Assembly (NCBI GenBank): GCA_964592125.1
Contig: CAZQBV010000009.1
Location: 1-46,417 of the forward strand
DNA length: 46,417 nt
From: UBA5399 sp964592125
Lineage (GTDB): Bacteria > Bacillota > Clostridia > Christensenellales > Christensenellaceae
Direction: 5' to 3'
Part shown: in pieces, positions 38,207-46,417 of the stretch
Layout: every line of letters begins with the position of its first letter
Numbering within the stretch: position 1 is the first letter of the stretch
Position numbers and translations under genes: made by a program
The notes under the pieces: generated by a model
Seen by the model: only the letters and a program-made list of their open reading frames with translations
What the model was told of the DNA's origin: nothing
Database searches by the model: none

Positions 38207-39826
38207 ATGGATTTTTGGACAATTACAATGCTACTGGGCGGCCTAGGGTTGTTCCTGTATGGTATGAAACTGATGTCGGATGGGCTGGAAGCAATGGCAG
38301 GCGACAAACTGCGCAATGGCCTGGAAAAGCTGACCAAAAATAGGTTTGCAGCCTTGGGTGTGGGCGCTGGCGTTACGGCAGTGATACAAAGCTCCTCTGC
38401 CACCACAGTAATGGTGGTAGGCTTTGTAAATGCCGGGCTAATGACACTGACCCAAGCCATTAACGTGGGCATGGGCGCAAACATTGGTACCACCATTACC
38501 GGGCAAATCATTGCCTTCAAAATAACAAAAATTGCACCATTGATTTTGCTTGTTGGCGTACTCATCATCATGTTTGCAAAAAAGCGCTCTCTGCGTCGGC
38601 TGGGCGAAATTATTGGCGGCTTGGGCATTTTGTTTTTTGGTATGAATGTAATGTCCGAATCGCTCTCCCCCCTTGCCACTTACGAGCCCTTCATCAATAT
38701 GCTTTCCAATGTGGAAAACCCCTTGGTTGGCATTTTAACAGGTGCAGGCGTTACGGCAATCATTCAAAGTTCCTCCGCCACAATGGGTATTGTGCAGGCC
38801 TTTGCCATGCAGGGCATACTAGGGCTAGACTCCGCAGTATACCTTATTTTAGGTTTGAATATCGGCACCTGCATTACCGCCATATTGGCAAGCTTGGGTG
38901 GCACAAAAACAGCTAAAAGAACAGCGGTGGCTCTATTGATGTTCAACGTAATTGGTTCAGCCATTTTTATGCTGTTGCTTCCCCTTACGCCTATTGTGGA
39001 GTGGGTAAAATCTTGGTCACCAAACGACCCAGTGCGGCAGCTGGCGAATTTTCATACTTTCTTCAACGTGGTGACTTCTGCTGTCTTTATCTGCATCCCA
39101 TGGGTACTTTCAAAAATTTCCTACTTGGTTATTCGCGGTGAAGACAAAAAGCTGGAGGGTCGCAAATTGGAATATTTGGTGCATCCACTGCCGGACAGCC
39201 CTACCATGATTGTGGGACTGGCTATGAAGGAAACGCAGCGTATGCTAAACATTTCCACGCAAAATTTTGACAACGCGGTTACCAGTTTTATCAATCGAGA
39301 TGAACAGCTTGCCAATGAGGTTTTTGATGCCGAGAAAACAGTAAACTACTTGAACCGAGAAATAACCCACGAACTGACGCAACTGACTGGTGTGGAAGTA
39401 CCGGAAGGCGATACCGGAGTGATTACCGAAATGTTGCTGGCAATCATGAATATAGAGCGGGTTTCGGATATTGCAGAGAACATTGCCAGCCTTTCCATGC
39501 ATCGAATTGATTCTAAAATAAAGCTGGGAAAAAAGGCAACGGAAGAGCTGGAATATATGCGCAGCAAGGTGTATGAATCCCTAGAGGCCGCTGCCCGTGC
39601 TGTAAGCGAAAGAGACTATGTGTATGCCGAGCGCACTTTGGAATTGGAAGACGAAGTGGATAAACTGGAACTGAAGCTGAAAAAGAACCACATTAAGCGG
39701 TTGAAAAAGGGTGACTGTACCCCTGCCGCCAGTACTGTATTCACAGATATTGTAACCATGATGGAGCGCATAGCCTCTCACTCTGTAGATATTGCCGCCG
39801 TAATTACCCGGGGGGAACTGTATTAA
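38207..39826 (+). CDS. Na+/phosphate cotransporter family protein with PhoU-like domain
   Basis: A 539-residue membrane protein. The first 310 residues form the NptA/SLC34-type transporter with two inverted repeats, each marked by QSSSAT (AVIQSSSATTVMVV and AIIQSSSATMGIVQ), plus about eight transmembrane helices starting at TMLLGGLGLFLYGM. The last 200 residues are a charged helical PhoU-like domain (from about GLAMKETQRMLNIS to the end) as found in Firmicute homologues that regulate or perform phosphate uptake. Length fits that family. ATG 38207 follows GGGGG; an ATG at 38195 in the same frame is an alternative. It is followed after 143 bases by the glycolytic operon, probably as a separate unit. 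Confidence 0.88.
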   Translation: MDFWTITMLLGGLGLFLYGMKLMSDGLEAMAGDKLRNGLEKLTKNRFAALGVGAGVTAVIQSSSATTVMVVGFVNAGLMTLTQAINVGMGANIGTTITGQIIAFKITKIAPLILLVGVLIIMFAKKRSLRRLGEIIGGLGILFFGMNVMSESLSPLATYEPFINMLSNVENPLVGILTGAGVTAIIQSSSATMGIVQAFAMQGILGLDSAVYLILGLNIGTCITAILASLGGTKTAKRTAVALLMFNVIGSAIFMLLLPLTPIVEWVKSWSPNDPVRQLANFHTFFNVVTSAVFICIPWVLSKISYLVIRGEDKKLEGRKLEYLVHPLPDSPTMIVGLAMKETQRMLNISTQNFDNAVTSFINRDEQLANEVFDAEKTVNYLNREITHELTQLTGVEVPEGDTGVITEMLLAIMNIERVSDIAENIASLSMHRIDSKIKLGKKATEELEYMRSKVYESLEAAARAVSERDYVYAERTLELEDEVDKLELKLKKNHIKRLKKGDCTPAASTVFTDIVTMMERIASHSVDIAAVITRGELY

Positions 39827-39866
39827 TACAAGCCCCTATTAGAAAAGTAGTAACAAGTATGCAGAA

Positions 39867-39881
39867 AAGCAAACTTTGCTT
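39867..39881. promoter_or_regulatory. Palindrome upstream of pgk
   Basis: AAGCAAA-C-TTTGCTT is a perfect palindrome 89 bases before the pgk ATG, near plausible promoter sequence. Candidate operator for the glycolytic operon. Confidence 0.3.
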
Positions 39882-39969
39882 GATTATTGGGGCATATTTG
39901 ATTAGAATAGAAACTGTGATATTTTGAACAAAGATAGCAAAAGTTTAAAGTGGATAAAGGAGATTTTAA

Positions 39970-41154
39970 ATGAAAAAAACAATTGAAGACATTTCTGTAG
40001 ACGGTAAAAAAGTTCTTGTACGGGTAGATTTTAACGTACCGCTGAATGACAAGTGTGAAATAACGGACGAAACCCGGATACAAGCTGCACTCCCCACAAT
40101 TCAATATCTGCTGGACCACAACGCAAAAGTGATCCTTTGTTCGCATTTGGGCAGGCCCAAGGGCGAAGTGAAACCCGAGTTTTCTTTGGCTCCCGTTGCA
40201 AAAAGACTGGATGAAATTCTGGACACCAAAGTTGTGTTTGCCAAAGATTGCGTAGGCGCGGCTGCACAAGAGGCTGTAAATTCTATAGAAAATGGGCAGG
40301 TGGTATTGCTGGAAAACCTGCGTTTCCACAAGGAAGAAACCAAAAACGATCCTGAATTTTCCAAGCAGTTGGCTAGCCTTGCGGATATGTATGTAAACGA
40401 TGCTTTTGGCAGCGCGCACAGGGCACATGCTTCCACTGCTGGCGTTACCGAGTACCTGAAGCCCGCTGTTGCCGGTTTCTTAATTGGCAAGGAGCTGGAC
40501 ATTATGGGAAAAGCACTGGAGGATCCCATGCGCCCATTTATAGCCATACTTGGCGGTGCCAAAGTGTCCGACAAAATTGCCGTAATAGAAAACCTGCTAC
40601 AAAAGGTGGACTGCCTGATTATTGGCGGTGGTATGGCCAATACATTTATAAAGGCCGAGGGCTACGAAATGGGTAAATCTTTGGTGGATGATGAACGCCT
40701 AGGGCTTGCAAATGACCTGATGGAGCAAGCAAAGAAGAAAGGTATAAAAATTATGTTGCCTTCCGACTTTATTGTTGCCAAGGAAGTAGCCGCAGGCGTA
40801 CCCACACAAACATTGCCTGTGGATGCTATGCCGGAAGATGGCATGGCACTGGATATTGGCCCATCCAGCCGCATGATATTTGCCAACGAAATAAAAACAG
40901 CTAAAACTGTTATTTGGAATGGCCCCATGGGCGTAGCCGAAATTCCCGAATTTGCAGGCGGTACCAAAGCAATTGCAGAAGCAATGGCAAACACAGATGC
41001 CATTACCATTATTGGCGGTGGCGATAGTGCAGCTGCAGTGAAAAAGCTGGGTTATGCAGATAAAATGTCCCACATATCTACTGGTGGCGGTGCATCTTTA
41101 GAATTTTTAGAAGGCAAAGAACTGCCAGGTGTTGCAGCACTGGACGATAAATAA
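39970..41154 (+). CDS. pgk: Phosphoglycerate kinase
   Basis: A 394-residue Pgk, which makes ATP from 1,3-bisphosphoglycerate. Substrate blocks are KVLVRVDFNVPLND (residues 14-27), CSHLGRPKGEV, LLENLRFHKEE and YVNDAFGSAHRAHAS; the nucleotide side has ILGGAKVSDKI, WNGPMGVAEIPEFAGGT and IGGGDSAAAVKKLG. The ATG follows AAAGGAG. It heads the cluster pgk-tpiA-gpmI; gapA, which usually precedes it, is not present upstream. Confidence 0.97.
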   Translation: MKKTIEDISVDGKKVLVRVDFNVPLNDKCEITDETRIQAALPTIQYLLDHNAKVILCSHLGRPKGEVKPEFSLAPVAKRLDEILDTKVVFAKDCVGAAAQEAVNSIENGQVVLLENLRFHKEETKNDPEFSKQLASLADMYVNDAFGSAHRAHASTAGVTEYLKPAVAGFLIGKELDIMGKALEDPMRPFIAILGGAKVSDKIAVIENLLQKVDCLIIGGGMANTFIKAEGYEMGKSLVDDERLGLANDLMEQAKKKGIKIMLPSDFIVAKEVAAGVPTQTLPVDAMPEDGMALDIGPSSRMIFANEIKTAKTVIWNGPMGVAEIPEFAGGTKAIAEAMANTDAITIIGGGDSAAAVKKLGYADKMSHISTGGGASLEFLEGKELPGVAALDDK

Positions 41155-41167
41155 ATCCTCAGAGGCA

Positions 41168-41198
41168 AAAGGAGGTATTTGAACTGAATACCTCCTTT
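41168..41198 (+). terminator. Stem-loop between pgk and tpiA
   Basis: A perfect 12-bp stem, AAAGGAGGTATT (41168-41179) with AATACCTCCTTT (41187-41198), lies 13 bases after the pgk stop and is followed by GTATTTTTATT. It could be a partial terminator setting the pgk:tpiA ratio or a message stabiliser. Its left arm is itself a ribosome-binding sequence, buried in the stem. Confidence 0.65.
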
Positions 41199-41235
41199 GT
41201 ATTTTTATTCCACCAATTGAAACAAGGAGAATACG

Positions 41236-41982
41236 ATGAGCAGACAACCGATTATTGCAGGAAACTGGAAAATGAACAAAACACCGGCTGAAGCGGTGCA
41301 GCTAATAAACGATTTAAAGCCGCTTGTGGCTAATTCTAAAGCCACTGTGGTGGTATGCCCCCCCTATGCCTGCCTAGCGGCAGCCAAAGAGGCGCTGGCG
41401 GGTTGCTCCATTGGTTTGGGCGCACAAAATATGGATTATCACGACAGCGGTGCCTTTACCGGAGAAATTTCCGCTGATATGTTGAAAGCCTTGGGTGTGG
41501 AGTATGTGATTATTGGCCATTCCGAACGCCGCCAATACTATGCAGAAACAGACGAAACGGTAAACCTAAAAACCAAAAAGGCATTGGAAGCGGGGCTTGT
41601 TCCCATTGTGTGCGTGGGCGAAGTGCTGCAAGAACGCGAAGATGGCATTACCGCAGAAGTAGTGCGCTTGCAAACCAAGCTGGCATTAAAGGGACTTTCC
41701 GCAGATGATGTAAAAAAAGTGGTAGTGGCCTACGAGCCTGTATGGGCAATTGGCACAGGCAAAACTGCTACCTCTCAGGATGCTAACGATACCATTTCGG
41801 AAATTCGAAATGCCATAAAAGAAGTGTTTGGAACGGTTGCGGAAGAGGTAAGAATACAGTACGGCGGTAGCATGAACCCCCAAAATGTGGCCGAACTTAT
41901 GGCAATGAGCGACATAGACGGCGGACTGATTGGTGGCGCATCTCTAAAAGCCGAAGACTTTTCAAAGGTGGTAAATTATTAA
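41236..41982 (+). CDS. tpiA: Triosephosphate isomerase
   Basis: A 248-residue TIM-barrel enzyme that interconverts dihydroxyacetone phosphate and glyceraldehyde 3-phosphate. Lys12 is in GNWKMNK, His95 in GHSERR, and the catalytic Glu (about 168) in AYEPVWAIGTGK, followed by the flexible loop and YGGSMNPQN phosphate site. The ATG follows AAGGAG. Its stop abuts the gpmI start with no spacer. Confidence 0.97.
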   Translation: MSRQPIIAGNWKMNKTPAEAVQLINDLKPLVANSKATVVVCPPYACLAAAKEALAGCSIGLGAQNMDYHDSGAFTGEISADMLKALGVEYVIIGHSERRQYYAETDETVNLKTKKALEAGLVPIVCVGEVLQEREDGITAEVVRLQTKLALKGLSADDVKKVVVAYEPVWAIGTGKTATSQDANDTISEIRNAIKEVFGTVAEEVRIQYGGSMNPQNVAELMAMSDIDGGLIGGASLKAEDFSKVVNY

Positions 41983-43518
41983 ATGAGTTTTACAGCACTG
42001 ATTATAATGGATGGCTACGGCCTAACCGACCATAAAGAAGGCAATGCAATTCTGGCAGAGGGTACCCCCAATTTAAACAAACTGCTTGCAAAGTACCCTC
42101 ACACTCAGTTGGGGGCAAGCGGTATGTCGGTTGGTCTGCCCGAAGGGCAAATGGGCAATTCCGAAGTGGGTCACCTAAACATTGGCGCCGGGCGAATTGT
42201 TTATCAAGAACTCACCCGCATCACAAAATCTATTGCAGATGGGGATTTTTTTGAAAAGAAAGAATTCTTGGATGCGATAGAGCATGCCAAGCGCAACAAT
42301 GCTGCGCTGCACCTCATTGGCCTTGTTTCGGATGGTGGCGTACACAGCCATCAAGATCATCTGTATGCCTTGTTACAGCTTGCCAAGCAGCAAGGCATTG
42401 GGGATCGCACCTTCGTGCACTGCCTTATGGATGGCAGAGATGTTCCGCCGGATAGCGGCAAACATTTTATAGAGCAACTGGAAACCAAAATAAAGGAAAT
42501 TGGCGCTGGTAAAATTGCCACTGTAATGGGACGCTACTATGCAATGGACAGAGACAACCGCTGGGAGCGCGTGGAGCTTGCCTACAACGCAATGGTGAAG
42601 GGCGAAGGCAACTACTGTTCCGATGCAATTCAGGCAATGCAGGACAGCTACGACCGCAAGGAATATGATGAGTTTGTAACACCCACAGTGATTACCCAAA
42701 ACGGTCAACCTGTTGCTAAGATTGCGGAGAATGACTCTATTATATTCTTCAATTTCCGACCCGACCGCGCTAGGGAAATTACCCAAACAATTATAGACGA
42801 GGCATTTGATGGCTTTCAGCGAACCTATTTCCCTGTATATTTTGTTTGTATGACACAGTACAATAAAGAATTTAAAAATGTACATGTGGCCTATCAACCG
42901 CAAACACTTAATAACACGCTGGGCGAATACCTCAGTGCAAATGGAAAAACACAGTTTCGTATTGCGGAAACAGAAAAATACGCGCATGTTACTTTCTTTT
43001 TTAATGGTGGCGTGGAAGCGCCCAACAAGGGAGAAGACCGCTACCTTATCCCCTCGCCGCAGGTGGCTACCTACGACCTAAAGCCAGAGATGAGCGCGCC
43101 AGAGGTAACAGCAAAGGCAGTGGAACTCATTGCTTCTGAAAAGTATGATATGATGGTATTGAATTTTGCCAATTGTGATATGGTTGGGCACACCGGTATT
43201 TTTGAAGCCGCTGAAAAAGCAGTTCAAACTGTAGATGAATGTGTTTTCGCCGTTGTCTCCGAAATATTATCTGTGGGAGGAAATGCAATTATTACTGCCG
43301 ACCATGGAAATGCCGAGATTATGATAGATCCAAATTCAGGCGGTCCTTTTACCGCACATAGCACAAACCCAGTTCCCTGCATTCTAGTGGGAGCAAAGTA
43401 TGAAAATGCAAAGTTGCGTGAAGGCGGTATACTGGCAGACCTAGCACCCACACTTTTGGAAATGATGGGATTGCCCAAGCCTGTAGAAATGGAAGGAAGC
43501 AGCTTGCTTGTAAAGTAA
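41983..43518 (+). CDS. gpmI: 2,3-bisphosphoglycerate-independent phosphoglycerate mutase
   Basis: A 511-residue cofactor-independent mutase that converts 3-phosphoglycerate to 2-phosphoglycerate. The metal-binding phosphatase domain has IMDGYGLTDH at residues 8-17, the phosphoserine nucleophile Ser60 in GQMGNSEVGHLNIGAGR, and late ligands FANCDMVGHTG and ITADHGNAE; the transferase domain has DGRDVPPDSG. The ATG starts immediately after the tpiA stop, so translation is coupled; its ribosome site must lie inside tpiA. The operon ends with a terminator, and enolase does not follow. Confidence 0.97.
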   Translation: MSFTALIIMDGYGLTDHKEGNAILAEGTPNLNKLLAKYPHTQLGASGMSVGLPEGQMGNSEVGHLNIGAGRIVYQELTRITKSIADGDFFEKKEFLDAIEHAKRNNAALHLIGLVSDGGVHSHQDHLYALLQLAKQQGIGDRTFVHCLMDGRDVPPDSGKHFIEQLETKIKEIGAGKIATVMGRYYAMDRDNRWERVELAYNAMVKGEGNYCSDAIQAMQDSYDRKEYDEFVTPTVITQNGQPVAKIAENDSIIFFNFRPDRAREITQTIIDEAFDGFQRTYFPVYFVCMTQYNKEFKNVHVAYQPQTLNNTLGEYLSANGKTQFRIAETEKYAHVTFFFNGGVEAPNKGEDRYLIPSPQVATYDLKPEMSAPEVTAKAVELIASEKYDMMVLNFANCDMVGHTGIFEAAEKAVQTVDECVFAVVSEILSVGGNAIITADHGNAEIMIDPNSGGPFTAHSTNPVPCILVGAKYENAKLREGGILADLAPTLLEMMGLPKPVEMEGSSLLVK

Positions 43519-43554
43519 AGAACTCTATTCTATACGATGTGATATTATTCAACT

Positions 43555-43582
43555 GAAAAAGTCGGTTCGCCGGCTTTTTCTT
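43555..43582 (+). terminator. Rho-independent terminator after gpmI
   Basis: GAAAAAGTCGG (43555-43565) pairs with CCGGCTTTTTC (43570-43580) around a TTCG loop. The single non-Watson-Crick pair is U-G in plus-strand RNA. Loop and U-run are typical of a strong terminator. Confidence 0.87.
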
Positions 43583-43737
43583 ATGCTCAAGTATCTCCAT
43601 ACGTTGTATTTTTCTATTTTTTACTTAATATCCTCTCTTTCTCACGAAATTCTTTTATTTGTTTTATTTCCTATATTCTTGTCTATCAATAGATTGGGGA
43701 GTCAACATGTACGCTCTCAAAATTTAGGAATAAGAAG

Positions 43738-45102
43738 ATGAAAAAAAAGAATATTTCTACATTAGGACGTAAGGCAACATTTCTCATCATCATATTCGCA
43801 GTTATTCTTGGTACATCTACCATTGCTTTCACATACCACTTTTACTGCAAATCTACAGACGAACAATTTGTTGCCATGGGAGAAAATGCAGTCATTGCGG
43901 CTTCCAGTTTATTGGATGCAAACAAAATAGCCCAATACGGAAATACTTTTAAAAAAGATAGTTATTATAATACGATGACTACTATGCTAGAGAATTTTAG
44001 TATTGATGAAAACATATTGCATGTCTTCATTTTCAAACCCTCTGAACAAGGCCAAGTTTTTATCTACAATTCATCTCTCTCTCAAAACAAGTTCTACCTA
44101 GGATATACCTGTCCATGGTATGATTCTTTGGAGGAACATAAGTCAGCGTTCATGACAGGGTGCCCTGTTACCCCTTTGGAAAGTGAAGACGAAAAGCTAG
44201 GCTGCATGTTGACCATATACCAGCCAATGTATGATAGCAATGGAAATGTCGTTGCATATGCTGGTGTAGATCTTTCCCAGCAAGGCATTATCGTTGAGAA
44301 AGAAAATTTTCTGCTATTCCTCCTGCTTTTAATAGGAGGCATTACCTTTGCTTTTTCATTGCTATACATGTTATTCGTTCGCAAGTTTATTGTCAACCCA
44401 ATCAATAAAATGGCCACAGCCGCCGATGCCTATCTTTTTGAGCAAGGCAATTCTATGTCAATGAGCACTTCCAACTTCTCCAATTTAGGGATTCACTCAC
44501 AAGACGAACTTGGTGTTCTTGCAAGTTCTTTGTCCGCTATGGAACATAAAATAAATGATTATGTATCACATTTAGAGGTTGCAACTACCAAGGCGGAGAC
44601 GGATAGTATGACAGGCCTTTTTAATAGAGAGGCCTTTCAGTCACGGGTCAATTCCATACTGCGCAGTTCCAATCACGAACAACAGATGCATGCATTTCTA
44701 ATGATGGATTTAGATTATTTTAAACAAATTAATGATACATACGGCCATATCATTGGCGATGAAGTATTGATAAAGACTGCCGAGGCCATGAAAAGCATTG
44801 TTCGTTCTGGCGATGTTTTAGCGCGGATGGGCGGTGATGAATTTGCCATATTCCTATACAGTGTAAACACAATAGAGAATGTATCAGACAAAGCAAATGC
44901 ACTTTTAAAGAAGATAAGCGATATAAAAATAGACACGCACAATATAAATGATAAGGTTGTAACCGTATCTGCCAGCATAGGCATTGCTATGTGCCCTAAA
45001 GATGGCAACAGTGCCGCAGAACTATACGAGCGCGCAGATACCGCCCTTTACGCTTCCAAAAGCTACAAGAAAGGGTCTTTCAAATTTGTAAAAAGCCCCT
45101 AG
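43738..45102 (+). CDS. Membrane-bound diguanylate cyclase (sensor-GGDEF)
   Basis: A 454-residue protein predicted to make cyclic di-GMP from two GTP. TM1 spans about residues 13-35, an outside sensor domain (likely dCache/PAS-like, about 36-184) follows, TM2 is at about 185-210 (LLFLLLLIGGITFAFSLLYM), then a HAMP-like linker and the GGDEF domain. The active site GGDEF is at 365-369 and the inhibitory RxxD site is intact (Arg356, Asp359), so product inhibition is expected. The domain start DSMTGLFNREAF and DYFKQINDTYGH are canonical. The ribosome site is weak (AGGA/AAGAAG). The ligand is unknown. It stands alone between terminators. Confidence 0.92.
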   Translation: MKKKNISTLGRKATFLIIIFAVILGTSTIAFTYHFYCKSTDEQFVAMGENAVIAASSLLDANKIAQYGNTFKKDSYYNTMTTMLENFSIDENILHVFIFKPSEQGQVFIYNSSLSQNKFYLGYTCPWYDSLEEHKSAFMTGCPVTPLESEDEKLGCMLTIYQPMYDSNGNVVAYAGVDLSQQGIIVEKENFLLFLLLLIGGITFAFSLLYMLFVRKFIVNPINKMATAADAYLFEQGNSMSMSTSNFSNLGIHSQDELGVLASSLSAMEHKINDYVSHLEVATTKAETDSMTGLFNREAFQSRVNSILRSSNHEQQMHAFLMMDLDYFKQINDTYGHIIGDEVLIKTAEAMKSIVRSGDVLARMGGDEFAIFLYSVNTIENVSDKANALLKKISDIKIDTHNINDKVVTVSASIGIAMCPKDGNSAAELYERADTALYASKSYKKGSFKFVKSP

Positions 45103-45111
45103 TATCCTACA

Positions 45112-45151
45112 AAAAAAGAACCGGAAGCGTAATGGCTATCGGTTCTTTTTT
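45112..45151. terminator. Bidirectional terminator
   Basis: AAAAAAGAACCG (45112-45123) pairs perfectly with CGGTTCTTTTTT (45140-45151), with A- and T-runs usable on both strands. It separates the diguanylate cyclase from the convergent glucosaminidase-like gene. Confidence 0.87.
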
Positions 45152-45162
45152 GTTTGCCAACC

Positions 45163-45651
45163 TTAATATTCGTTCATTATGGATTCCACCTGCCGTGCCC
45201 AACCACCTCCGGGGCAATATTTGGATTCTATCCCCGAAAGTGTGCCATCCACATAATATTTCCCATCTTCACTTAAATAATTTTTTCCCAAATTTTTCGC
45301 AGCATATTCTATTCCATCACTCATCACTTCAAAAGACATATACCCCATACTGCCTTTGTTGCCTGCAACATTATTTTCATTTCGTGCAAGCCTGCTTTCA
45401 CCATTTCCAGATTCAAGACGTATGACTGCCAATAAAAAGATTCCATTGATGCCATACTTTGTTTCTGCATCATAGATTTGCCCACCATACCCTTTTAATG
45501 CCTCTGGCATCAGTTCTTCAAATTCTGCCGCCGAAAGCCCAGATGGTTCTGATAATTTCACCGCCTCAACCGCCTGAGCAGTAAGGGGAAATAACATAAA
45601 ACACAAAAGTGCACCCAATACTAAAAAAGTCTTTATTCTATTCCTTCTCAA
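45163..45651 (-). CDS. Secreted glucosaminidase-like (lysozyme-fold) protein
   Basis: 162 residues with a signal peptide ending AQA (about residue 27) and a compact glucosaminidase domain of the LytG/FlgJ type, which cleaves peptidoglycan glycan strands. The catalytic Glu is in AVIRLESGNGESRLA, followed by the family sequence NENNVAGNKGSMGYMSFE and a C-terminal YCPGGGWARQVESIM. The domain is shorter than in large autolysins and lacks wall-binding repeats. The start is TTG at 45651, decided by GGAGG seven bases upstream; no in-frame ATG gives a signal peptide. It is convergent with the diguanylate cyclase. Confidence 0.8.
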   Translation of the reverse strand: MRRNRIKTFLVLGALLCFMLFPLTAQAVEAVKLSEPSGLSAAEFEELMPEALKGYGGQIYDAETKYGINGIFLLAVIRLESGNGESRLARNENNVAGNKGSMGYMSFEVMSDGIEYAAKNLGKNYLSEDGKYYVDGTLSGIESKYCPGGGWARQVESIMNEY

Positions 45652-45908
45652 AATGTAACCTCCACTAGATACTAATTTGTATAGTATGCCTTATATATAT
45701 TAATATCTCATGAATAGACTATGTCATCTTTTTAAATACTTATTTAAGATTTAAATTCTGCCTCCAAGCAAATCAGTATTTTTTGCTTTACCAAAGGTTT
45801 TTGGGCACGCACGACGTTGCTTTAGAAATTTATTAATTATACCTTCATGTCAGCTTAACCATTCCTAAACCATACTTTTGCTATAATAAATTCAAGAGGT
45901 ATAAGCGT

Positions 45909-46109
45909 ATGTGTAAGAAGTCAATCAAGGTATCCGCAATTTTTGCAGAGGAATATACTTTTCCAGTATCTGTTTGTTGGGAAAATGACTGCAATTTTGA
46001 TGTAGAACAAATTATAGAATCTGACGGCATTTCCCAATTTACATGTGTGGTGAATGGCCTGCCACATATGCTCGTCTATGAAAAAGAGCAATGGTATGAG
46101 AAACGTTAG
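45909..46109 (+). CDS. Small protein of unknown function
   Basis: 66 residues, cytoplasmic by composition, three Cys and three Trp/Tyr-rich segments (VCWENDCNFDVEQI; QFTCVVNGLPHMLVYEKEQW). The alternating hydrophobic pattern suggests a small beta barrel or sheet. The ATG follows AGAGG at usual spacing, and a terminator stands 65 bases after the stop, which supports a real gene. I do not recognise the family. The 256-base spacer before it (45652-45908) is AT-rich and empty apart from its promoter region. Confidence 0.6.
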   Translation: MCKKSIKVSAIFAEEYTFPVSVCWENDCNFDVEQIIESDGISQFTCVVNGLPHMLVYEKEQWYEKR

Positions 46110-46173
46110 CACAGCTTTTCTATATTTACCCATCCAAATTCTTTTCTCCTTTTAATATAAGTACTAAGCTCTT

Positions 46174-46212
46174 CCCCCTATTCTAGCAACACTGGAATAG
46201 GGGGATCTTATT
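46174..46212 (+). terminator. Rho-independent terminator after small protein
   Basis: CCCCCTATTCTAG (46174-46186) pairs with CTGGAATAGGGGG (46192-46204) with one mismatch, followed by ATCTTATTTTT on the plus strand. Confidence 0.8.
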
Positions 46213-46417
46213 TTTGGATTTTTGCTTTTAAAAGCATAGTATTTACGCAGCTACCTATCGCCCGCTTCTTTGTGGATTCACGCGTCCCTAACGGTCGCAC
46301 TCTCTCCCTCGTCCGCTGGACGCGTTCGCGCTCCATTCCCGTGCCGTCTGCCAGCCAAGTATTTTCGAGATGTTCAAACAGCTTCCAAGCAATCTCTTGA
46401 ACACAAAAAACCACAAA

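Noticed and set aside
1..46417. tRNA, rRNA, CRISPR arrays, transposases, phage genes
   Set aside because: No tRNA-like T-loop patterns, no regularly spaced repeats and no transposase or integrase motifs were found in the non-coding stretches or genes.

Overview
This window reads as a chromosomal segment of a low-to-mid GC, Gram-positive anaerobe of the Clostridia. The evidence is TTG/GTG starts preceded by strong GGAGG ribosome binding sites, two lipoproteins with typical Firmicute lipoboxes, a uvrB-uvrA gene pair, MurA, CorA and SipS/LepB-type housekeeping genes, a flagellin, and Pgk-TpiA-GpmI in one operon. I see no phage genes, transposases, CRISPR arrays, rRNA or tRNA genes. A run of ten N at 9241-9250 shows that this is an assembly with a scaffold gap.

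Region 1 (1-9407) is a sugar or polyol catabolism island: a GldA-type dehydrogenase, two FGGY sugar kinases, a SorC-type regulator, an AdhE-like iron alcohol dehydrogenase and a DUF4432 aldose-epimerase-like protein (split by the N gap). A lipoprotein of unknown role lies between the kinases. No transporter or aldolase is present. A plausible flow is polyol to ketose (dehydrogenase), then ketose to ketose phosphate (FGGY kinase), with the regulator sensing a sugar phosphate. The substrate cannot be read from sequence.

Region 2 (9609-19731) is cell-envelope and general housekeeping: Nudix ADP-ribose pyrophosphatase, a small membrane protein, MurA, CorA (with a long structured leader holding a possible short leader ORF), signal peptidase I, a large isolated flagellin, a degenerate glycosyltransferase-GtrA fusion, thioredoxin and a second lipoprotein. 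Region 3 (19894-27301) holds DNA repair (UvrA, UvrB, MutY) with an FkbM methyltransferase. Region 4 (27448-33232) holds an iron-sulfur-flavoprotein-like reductase, a HAD phosphatase, ProA, ArgH and a third FGGY kinase, mostly as one plus-strand run. Region 5 (33315-37539) has a PEBP-family lipoprotein, galactose mutarotase and the two E1 subunits of an acetoin/pyruvate-type 2-oxo acid dehydrogenase without E2 or E3. Region 6 (37683-43518) holds TrmL, a Na/Pi-cotransporter family protein and the glycolytic operon pgk-tpiA-gpmI. Region 7 (43738-46417) has a membrane diguanylate cyclase, a secreted glucosaminidase-like protein and a small unknown protein.

The most interesting non-coding signals are: a two-copy (possibly three-copy) hairpin repeat family (3062-3150, 24921-25010, relative at 14262-14453); an approximately 83-nt plus-strand RNA hairpin filling the proA-argH gap, with wobble pairs that fit only the transcribed strand; a corA leader with a 22-codon ORF whose end can pair with sequence just after its stop; a short ORF coupled by ATGA overlap to the third FGGY kinase; and a minus-strand terminator at 35135-35176 with no gene upstream of it.
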